Shown here piece after piece: positions 7,565 to 12,962 of a stretch of DNA of 12,962 bases. Numbering within the stretch: position 1 is the first letter of the stretch; each line of letters opens with the position of its first letter. The translations under genes were made by a program, and so were the position numbers. Origin of the DNA: Candidatus Melainabacteria bacterium (lineage in GTDB: Bacteria; Cyanobacteriota; Vampirovibrionia; 2-02-FULL-35-15); contig JAHFBD010000042.1 of assembly GCA_023250175.1 (NCBI GenBank), positions 1 to 12,962 on the forward strand. The letters run 5' to 3'. The notes beneath the pieces are model-generated. The model saw only the letters and a list, made by a program, of their open reading frames with translations, did no database searches and was not told the origin of the DNA.

Positions 7565-9949
7565 ATGAATAGCAAGTCCAAAAAAAATATTGATATTAAT
7601 CTAATAATTTGCATTGTTGCTGTTTTATTGTTATTTTTACCAACAATAAATAGACCCTGGCTAATATATGATGAAAGGATTATTGCAGATGGAATTTATT
7701 TTCCAAAGGCTAACTCATTTTTTGAAATTTTTGAAATCCTTAAAACTTTCGGACTAAACTTCAGTGTTCTTTCATCAAATACAATGTATAGCTCTAATTA
7801 TATAGTGCGAACTTGTCCACTAGGATTGTTTATGGGAATGCTTCTTAATTTCTTCTTTGGTAAAGAACCTTTATTTTATCATTTGTTTAATATTGGATTT
7901 CATCTGCTTAATACATTAATTGTTTTTTTTATTGTCAAATTATTTATCTCCAAGAATAAGACAACTTCTCTTAATCTACTACTCATATTACTTACTTTAC
8001 TATGGGCACTTCATCCAGCAATGATAGAACCTGTTTTGCTCTCAATTAATTTTGGTGCTCTATTTTCATATTGTTTCTTTTTTATTTTTTTTCTGGATTT
8101 TTTAAAAAACAAAGAAAAAAACAATTCTTTAATTAGACAACTTCTTATACCAATTTTATTTATAATTCCAATGTTAACCAATGAGTACATAGTTACTCTG
8201 CCACTAATTTTATTTATATACTCTTTCGCTGAAACATATAAAACCAATGATTTCAAAAGCTCAATATTAATATCACTTAACCATACAAAGCCTTATTTGA
8301 TCGGATTGTTAATTTATATCTTTTATTTTATTTTCATTTCACACTATACAATCAGTCAAGCAGAAAACAGTTCTAGAATAGTTCTTTTTCTTGAAAGAGT
8401 TTTTTGGCTGTGCCCACAAATATTTTTTCACATGTTTAAATTAATTTGCTTCCCTTTAAAGCTTTCCATAGATCAAGGTATTTTTGTTTATTTGGGACAT
8501 TCTATTTTTGATCCTTATTCAATATTTTGTTTTTTATTTCTATCTACATGGCTTTTCATTCCTTTAATACTTTTTCTATCAACAAAGAAGTTTTCTAATG
8601 TTTTCTTTTTATCCTGGGGATTTTTCTTTGCTTTATTTCCATTCCTGCATATTCTTATGCCTTCATATACACTTGCTGCTGAACGATATCTATATGCACC
8701 GCTAGCAATAGTCATCTTTGGGCTTGGGAAGATCCTCTGTGATTTAAACAAGACTCACAACAAATATATAACTTCAACCACCATCATATTGTCAGCAATA
8801 TTAATTGTTTGTTTTACACGATCATTCTTTAGAACATTTGACTGGAAAGATAATTACTCTTTTATTAATTCAACATATAAAACAAGTAATAGTTCATTCT
8901 TTAAAGCAGTTCGATTAGGAATGCTTGGCAAAGCTATTTCAATTTTAGAACCTCAGAAACAAACTGAAATACAAAAACACTTTCGGAATACACTAAAGCT
9001 TCTTGAAACTGCAAAGCAAGAAGCAGTAGAAAAAAAATTGAATTATCAAGACTCACTACCACAAATCATAAAATCATACGGGCTTGACTATGAATCATTG
9101 CTTAGGAAAATTGCTTTTCTTGAGGCTTCTTCACATTGCCTTGAGCTTAAAGAAAATTATAAAGTAGGACTTCGCATATTAGAACCTTATATACAAAACC
9201 TACAAATAGTTGATCCTAGAATTACTGAGTTATATACCTACTTTCTGCTATTAGACAATAGATATATGGAAGCTAAGGAAATTTTACTGAAAACAAATTC
9301 TATATATCCTAAAACTCCATTTATACTAATGGCTTTAGCTGATTTATTATTAAAGTATGAAAATGATTTTTCTGGAGCAGAAACGTATTTATTAGAAGGA
9401 CTAAGAGTACTTCCATATGATAAAGATATATTATTAAAAGCTCTAAGTTTTTACCAAGGATATAAAGAGCCCTCAGTAACTGCAAAATATGCTTCTTTGT
9501 ATGGACTTCGAACACAATCAAAACCTGCATATGAACAAGCTTTGTCAATTTATATAAACATAAATGATCTTAAAGCCGCAAAGAATATTGTAGATAAGCT
9601 CTTGAAGTTAGATTCAAAAGATCCTGAGGTATTATACTTTGTAAGTAGATACTTTTATAGAATAAAAGACTATGAAAAAACCTTAAACTATCTTGCAAAT
9701 GGCTATGAAAACAGCAAAGCATTAAATGCAAATCCTAATGTAACATTTGAAATAGGATATACTTTAGCAAAATTATTATTGTTAAATGGAAAGCCTGATA
9801 ATGCCGCTGGCATATCAAAAGAGATTCTTTCATTTGCAGTTAATGCTGAGTCCTTGCATAAAGTAAATCAGTTATATATAAAGCTTGGATTGAAAGATTA
9901 TTTTGAGTACTCTAAGAACAAAATCAACTTGTTAAATATGGTGAAATAA
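7565..9949 (+). CDS. TMTC-like GT-C membrane/TPR protein, paralogue E (long TPR arm)
   Basis: This 794-residue protein is the longest complete copy and the closest relative of F. TM1 (about residues 11-28) is followed by R-P-W-L-I-Y-D36-E37. Other landmarks are R82-T-C-P85-L86, W147-A-L-H150-P151 with E155, T-N206-E207-Y, K-L-S-I-D-Q (299-304), A-A-E-R-Y-L-Y-A-P (371-379) and R-T-F-D-W (423-427). The soluble arm starts at about 430 with K-S-Y-G-L-D (503-508), L-P-Y-D (616-619) and L-Y-G-L-R-T-Q-S (645-652). It then continues about 140 residues with recognisable TPR helix pairs, the clearest at about 654-716, spaced by D-P at 686-687. Such arms in the family bind peptides or partner proteins, which here would be outside the membrane. 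The ATG is 9 nt after the stop of D without a clear ribosome binding site. Function is inferred from family resemblance only. Confidence 0.87.
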   Translation: MNSKSKKNIDINLIICIVAVLLLFLPTINRPWLIYDERIIADGIYFPKANSFFEIFEILKTFGLNFSVLSSNTMYSSNYIVRTCPLGLFMGMLLNFFFGKEPLFYHLFNIGFHLLNTLIVFFIVKLFISKNKTTSLNLLLILLTLLWALHPAMIEPVLLSINFGALFSYCFFFIFFLDFLKNKEKNNSLIRQLLIPILFIIPMLTNEYIVTLPLILFIYSFAETYKTNDFKSSILISLNHTKPYLIGLLIYIFYFIFISHYTISQAENSSRIVLFLERVFWLCPQIFFHMFKLICFPLKLSIDQGIFVYLGHSIFDPYSIFCFLFLSTWLFIPLILFLSTKKFSNVFFLSWGFFFALFPFLHILMPSYTLAAERYLYAPLAIVIFGLGKILCDLNKTHNKYITSTTIILSAILIVCFTRSFFRTFDWKDNYSFINSTYKTSNSSFFKAVRLGMLGKAISILEPQKQTEIQKHFRNTLKLLETAKQEAVEKKLNYQDSLPQIIKSYGLDYESLLRKIAFLEASSHCLELKENYKVGLRILEPYIQNLQIVDPRITELYTYFLLLDNRYMEAKEILLKTNSIYPKTPFILMALADLLLKYENDFSGAETYLLEGLRVLPYDKDILLKALSFYQGYKEPSVTAKYASLYGLRTQSKPAYEQALSIYININDLKAAKNIVDKLLKLDSKDPEVLYFVSRYFYRIKDYEKTLNYLANGYENSKALNANPNVTFEIGYTLAKLLLLNGKPDNAAGISKEILSFAVNAESLHKVNQLYIKLGLKDYFEYSKNKINLLNMVK

Positions 9950-9953
9950 GAAG

Positions 9954-12284
9954 ATGGATAAAAAATATAAAACATTACTAAGTTTAATTAGTGTATTTTT
10001 AATTGTATTAGTTCTTTTTGGTCCTACATTAAACAGACCTTGGTTAACTTATGATGAGAGGGTTATCCCTAATGAGTCTTACTGTCCTATACCCACTTCA
10101 TTTAATGAAATCTTTGAGATTATACAAAATTTTGGGCTCAATTTTAGTGTTCAGTCTTCAAACATCCTTTACAGCTCAAATAATATAACTAGATCTTGTC
10201 CTCTTAGCATAATTTTTAATTTATTAATATCTTTTTTCTGTCAAAAGAATTCTTTCCTGTATCATCTTTTGTCCCTTAGCTTACATCTAATTAATATCTG
10301 TCTTGTATTTTATATACTAAAACATTTTCTTAGCTGTAATCGATACCTATTAATTCTTTTAGCCTCAATTTGGGCTATTCATCCAGTAATCTTAGAATCT
10401 GTTTTACTTGGAACAAACTTCCTGGCTCTCTTTTCATATATGTTTTTATTTCTATTTCTCTTAGATTTTATAAAAAATAAAGGGGAGAACAATTCCCTAT
10501 ATCGACAATTTACCATTCCTATACTCTTTCTAATACCCATGCTCACCAATGAGTATATTGTTTCTACACCATTTATCCTTTTTATTTTTTCATTTTATGA
10601 GACATATCAAAATAATTCCACAAAAAAAGCTTTAAATTTATCTCTTCAACATACTAAGCCTTATTTCTTTGGTTTCTTTTTATACCTTGCTTTCTTTTTT
10701 TTCATATCCAGCTACTCAATCAGTCAAACCCCTTCTAACAATCACTTTATTTTATTCTTTGAAAGAGTTTTCTGGTTATCTCCTCAAATATTTTTTCATT
10801 TGGTTAAATTAATCTTTTACCCCCTTAAGCTCTCTGTTGATCAGGGTATTTTTGTTCACCTTGGTCACTCTCTCTTTGCCCCATATTCAATTTTTTGCAT
10901 GTTGTTTATGCTAACCTGGTTATTCATTCCTCTTTTTGTCTTTCTCTATAACAAGAAATTATCTAATGTTTTTCTATTGTCATGGGGATGCTTTTTTGCT
11001 CTATTACCATTTCTTCATATTCTTATGCCTTCTTACACACTTGCTGCTGAACGGTATCTATATGCACCATTAGCCATCCTTATATTTAGTATTGGGGGAA
11101 TTATTAATGATTTCCTTAATAGTAAAAAGAACTCCAATAAATACTCCACGATAACTATTGCATTATTATTAATTGTTTTAATTAGTTGTTTTAGTAGATC
11201 TTATATTAGAACACTTGACTGGAAGAATGATTCTACATTTATCAACTCAACAATTAAAGACTCTCAAAATCTCTTACACATTGGAGTACGAGTTCGTGGT
11301 CTTGGAGAATCTATATTAAACAGAAATTCTAATGACATTACCGAAGCCTCTAAATATTTGTCAGATGCTCAAATCTACCTATATAAGGCTATAAATAAAC
11401 TTGATTTAGAAACAAGCCAAGACTCACCAGTTCCCTTGATTACTAAGTCTTACGGGCTTGACAATAAATCTCTCCTTGTAAAAGCTGTATATTTAGTCTG
11501 CATAGAACCTTTTAACAATAACTCTCAAGATAAACAAGAATATTTAAATGATTTAAATTTGTTGACACCCTACCTAAAGTTTTTTGATATGTTTGATTCT
11601 CGAATGTTAGAGCTTTATGCAAACCTCTTAATTAAAAATAATGACATTAAAGGTGCAACAAAAATATTCAATTTTGCATACAATAAATATCCAACCAGTT
11701 CAGCATTGTTAGTCTCTCTAATAAGACTCAATCGAGATATAGAACATGATCTAACAGGAGCAGAATCCTACCTAAAGAAAGCACTTACTCTTTATCCATA
11801 TTCAAAAGATATCTTGTTTGAAGCTGTACAATATTATCAACGACAAAACAATTTGGAAGAATACTCTAAATACGCTTATTTATATGGATTACGAGCCCAC
11901 TCAGCTTTTACTTATAAAGAGGCACTTACTGGATTTCTAACACTTAATCAATTAGATAAAGCAAAAAAAACTGTTGATAAATTATTAAGTTTAGATCCAA
12001 AAGATCCTAAAACACTTTATCTTGCAAGTAGCTACTATATTAAAATTCAAAAATATGATTTAGCTACAACATTATTAAATCAGGCTTTGCTTTATAAATC
12101 AGATGAACAACTTTTATTTGATATAAACAATCTTTTGGCAAATTTACATTTGGCTCAAGGAAATATAGAACAAGGCATGTATCATGTTACACAAGCCATT
12201 AGTCTTTCAAAAAACAATATTGAAAATAAGAATAAGATTGTTGATTTGACAAAGAAATATGGAATCAATTTAAATATACCGTAA
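9954..12284 (+). CDS. TMTC-like GT-C membrane/TPR protein, paralogue F (long TPR arm)
   Basis: This 776-residue protein is the last gene of the array and the sister of E. TM1 is about residues 7-24, then R-P-W-L-T-Y-D34-E35. Other landmarks are R80-S-C-P83-L84, W140-A-I-H143-P144 with E148, T-N199-E200-Y, K-L-S-V-D-Q (292-297), A-A-E-R-Y-L-Y-A-P (364-372) and R-T-L-D-W (419-423). The arm contains K-S-Y-G-L-D (498-503), Y-P-Y-S (614-617), Y-L-Y-G-L-R-A-H-S (642-650) and then TPR helices to the end, clearest at about 652-750 with D-P-K-D-P at 681-685. The start lies 4 nt after the stop of E, and the short purine run at 9948-9953 is the nearest thing to a Shine-Dalgarno sequence in the array, though close to the ATG. 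The 3' end overlaps the convergent gene by 15 nt. It is probably a lipid-sugar dependent glycosyltransferase; substrates are unknown. Confidence 0.87.
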   Translation: MDKKYKTLLSLISVFLIVLVLFGPTLNRPWLTYDERVIPNESYCPIPTSFNEIFEIIQNFGLNFSVQSSNILYSSNNITRSCPLSIIFNLLISFFCQKNSFLYHLLSLSLHLINICLVFYILKHFLSCNRYLLILLASIWAIHPVILESVLLGTNFLALFSYMFLFLFLLDFIKNKGENNSLYRQFTIPILFLIPMLTNEYIVSTPFILFIFSFYETYQNNSTKKALNLSLQHTKPYFFGFFLYLAFFFFISSYSISQTPSNNHFILFFERVFWLSPQIFFHLVKLIFYPLKLSVDQGIFVHLGHSLFAPYSIFCMLFMLTWLFIPLFVFLYNKKLSNVFLLSWGCFFALLPFLHILMPSYTLAAERYLYAPLAILIFSIGGIINDFLNSKKNSNKYSTITIALLLIVLISCFSRSYIRTLDWKNDSTFINSTIKDSQNLLHIGVRVRGLGESILNRNSNDITEASKYLSDAQIYLYKAINKLDLETSQDSPVPLITKSYGLDNKSLLVKAVYLVCIEPFNNNSQDKQEYLNDLNLLTPYLKFFDMFDSRMLELYANLLIKNNDIKGATKIFNFAYNKYPTSSALLVSLIRLNRDIEHDLTGAESYLKKALTLYPYSKDILFEAVQYYQRQNNLEEYSKYAYLYGLRAHSAFTYKEALTGFLTLNQLDKAKKTVDKLLSLDPKDPKTLYLASSYYIKIQKYDLATTLLNQALLYKSDEQLLFDINNLLANLHLAQGNIEQGMYHVTQAISLSKNNIENKNKIVDLTKKYGINLNIP
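12270..12284. other. 15-nt convergent overlap of array gene F and the minus-strand gene
   Basis: The TAA of F (12282-12284) lies inside the last codons of the minus-strand gene, whose own TAA (12272-12270 on the minus strand) lies inside the last codons of F. I see no hairpin with a T-run on either strand around this point, so no intrinsic terminator is called and the two transcripts may run into each other. Confidence 0.75.
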
Positions 12285-12962
12285 AACACAATTATTCTTA
12301 TTCGCTTGTTCTTTTAAAGTATCCTCACTAAAAGCATCAACAGCAGGATTAGCATTTTTCAATCGGATATTTAGTTCTAATAATTGTTTTAAAAAGGCGA
12401 CTGCCTCATTTTCACTTTTAAACAAATATATTATTTCTTTACCACTAGAGCCTGGAAAAGTTATTATGTTATCTCCTGAATAGATATGATAGGTCCAGTA
12501 TGTTTTTCTGGGATAATCCTTAAAATATCTATCAAGATTTATAAATTGCAATAGTCCTGCACGTACATTTGGTACATATTTATCATTAACTTCAAAAACC
12601 AATTTCAAGAAATGTTTATCAATTAAATCTTCAACAATAGGAAGCTTTGTAAACTGAGCAGTTCTTGTATCTAAAAACAACCACTTAATCTTGAGTTCAT
12701 TTATTAAGTACGGATCTAAAGTTTGTAATAATGTAATAAATGTAATTTTCTTAGATAAGCTTGAACCGCTTATACTATAACAAGGAATACCCGCAAAGCT
12801 AAATGGTAAGTTATTTAATGATAGACCATATTCATCATTCTTAAATTGTTTTTTTAGCAGAAATTGTGTGACCATATAATCATTCCCAAATATACCTATA
12901 TTTAGAGCCCTTACTAAGTCACTAACAGTATTTGCAAAATATTTAAAATTATGGTCATGAGT
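12270..12962 (-). CDS. C-terminal domain of a large, possibly membrane-bound, envelope protein (5' end outside window)
   Basis: The reading frame is open from the right edge to a TAA at 12272-12270, giving 230 visible residues. The first ATG (12875) is preceded by 29 in-frame sense codons up to the edge (T-H-D-H-N-F-K-Y-F...), so it is probably internal and the gene continues to the right. No membrane segment is visible; the fragment is a mixed, aromatic-rich soluble domain with an N-L-P-F-S-F-A-G-I-P stretch, then L-K-I-K-W-L-F-L-D-T-R, and a lysine-rich helical end. The order (residence-like loop, 'no-longer-conserved' strand, W-L-F-L-D) loosely recalls the extracytoplasmic tail of bacterial GT-C or other large polytopic membrane proteins, but this is a low-certainty resemblance and I do not assign a function. 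It converges on F with a 15-nt tail-to-tail overlap, so it is not part of the + strand transcript. Confidence 0.7.
   Translation of the reverse strand, partial: THDHNFKYFANTVSDLVRALNIGIFGNDYMVTQFLLKKQFKNDEYGLSLNNLPFSFAGIPCYSISGSSLSKKITFITLLQTLDPYLINELKIKWLFLDTRTAQFTKLPIVEDLIDKHFLKLVFEVNDKYVPNVRAGLLQFINLDRYFKDYPRKTYWTYHIYSGDNIITFPGSSGKEIIYLFKSENEAVAFLKQLLELNIRLKNANPAVDAFSEDTLKEQANKNNCVLRYI

Larger units (their letters stand above)
1..12284 (+). repeat. Tandem array of at least six paralogous membrane/TPR genes
   Basis: Six consecutive genes (the first partial) encode the same architecture in the same order: TM1, an acidic pair, a multi-spanning core, A/S-E-R-Y, D-W and a TPR-like arm. Five matching landmarks recur at nearly the same residue numbers in B to F. 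C/D and E/F are the closest pairs by shared wording around the landmarks. Gaps are 3-9 nt or overlaps, so no room exists for internal promoters or terminators between genes. The left limit of the array is unknown because the window begins inside copy A. Confidence 0.9.

Noticed and set aside
8011..8256. Minus-strand reading frame of 81 codons inside gene E
   Set aside because: It lies opposite the conserved H-P, N-F-G-A-L and T-N-E-Y region of E and its lysine-rich translation looks like an antisense shadow of hydrophobic codons.
8515..8751. Minus-strand reading frame of 78 codons inside gene E
   Set aside because: It is antisense to the A-A-E-R-Y-L-Y-A-P core of E, has no ribosome binding site and resembles no protein I know.
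9321..9548. Minus-strand reading frame of 75 codons inside gene E
   Set aside because: It is antisense to the TPR arm of E; its leucine-rich translation is what the A+T-rich coding strand would give by chance.
1..12284. Non-ribosomal or polyketide-like modular system suggested by repeated units
   Set aside because: Each repeat unit is a separate gene with its own start and stop and a membrane core; no carrier, condensation or ketosynthase motifs are present.
12270..12300. Bidirectional terminator between F and the minus-strand gene
   Set aside because: The genes overlap and I could not find a stable inverted repeat with a T-run there.
12270..12875. Complete 201-residue minus-strand gene starting at the ATG at 12875
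   Set aside because: The same frame stays open for 29 codons to the right edge without a stop, and the domain begins without any signal or membrane segment, so an upstream start outside the window is more likely.
1..12962. Gene conversion or assembly artefact creating artificial copies
   Set aside because: All copies differ clearly at nucleotide and protein level and have individual junctions, so a collapsed or duplicated assembly is unlikely; only the short E/F block remains a conversion candidate.

Overview
The window is strongly A+T-rich and densely coding. TGA works as a normal stop codon and tryptophan is TGG, so the genetic code is standard bacterial. No start codon has a convincing Shine-Dalgarno sequence, except possibly a short purine run just before the last gene of the array. 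The base composition, the SD-poor starts and the large polytopic membrane/TPR proteins suggest a bacterium, probably with a low-GC genome from an under-sampled lineage. Melainabacteria-like, Elusimicrobia-like or Omnitrophota-like groups would fit, but the sequence does not settle this and the taxonomic guess is weak.

Positions 1-12284 are filled by at least six head-to-tail paralogous genes on the + strand. The first is cut by the left edge and the next five are complete. I call them A (1-1234, partial), B (1231-3339), C (3343-5466), D (5450-7555), E (7565-9949) and F (9954-12284). Junctions are a 4-nt overlap, a 3-nt gap, a 17-nt overlap, a 9-nt gap and a 4-nt gap, which implies one transcript with coupled translation. 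Any promoter lies left of the window.

Each complete protein has an N-terminal polytopic membrane half of about 440 residues with roughly 10-12 hydrophobic segments. It carries landmarks of the TMTC/bacterial TPR-GT-C family: an acidic pair after TM1, an R-x-x-P-L element, W-A-x-H-P-x-x-x-E, A/S-E-R-Y-L-Y-x-P and R-x-x-D-W. A soluble C-terminal TPR-like arm of about 250-350 residues follows. The likely role is a membrane glycosyltransferase using a lipid-linked sugar on the outer face of the cytoplasmic membrane, with the TPR arm binding an acceptor or partner. The copies share motifs that differ from the usual family ones (DE rather than DD, R-x-x-P-L rather than Y-R-P-L, NE rather than KE, and L-S-I-D-Q). 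They also share two arm motifs that I do not recognise from any described family (K-S-Y-G-L-D and Y-L-Y-G-L-R-T-H-S).

C and D resemble each other most, as do E and F. A, E and F have long TPR arms, while B, C and D have short ones. The array looks like repeated local duplication followed by diversification.

At the right end, a gene on the - strand (12270-12962, its 5' part outside the window) converges on F and overlaps its 3' end by 15 nt. Only a soluble C-terminal domain of 230 residues is visible. It loosely resembles the extracytoplasmic tail of large membrane glycosyltransferases, so the array may sit in a wider envelope-glycan region. No RNA genes, insertion sequences, CRISPR arrays or intergenic stretches above 300 bases are present.
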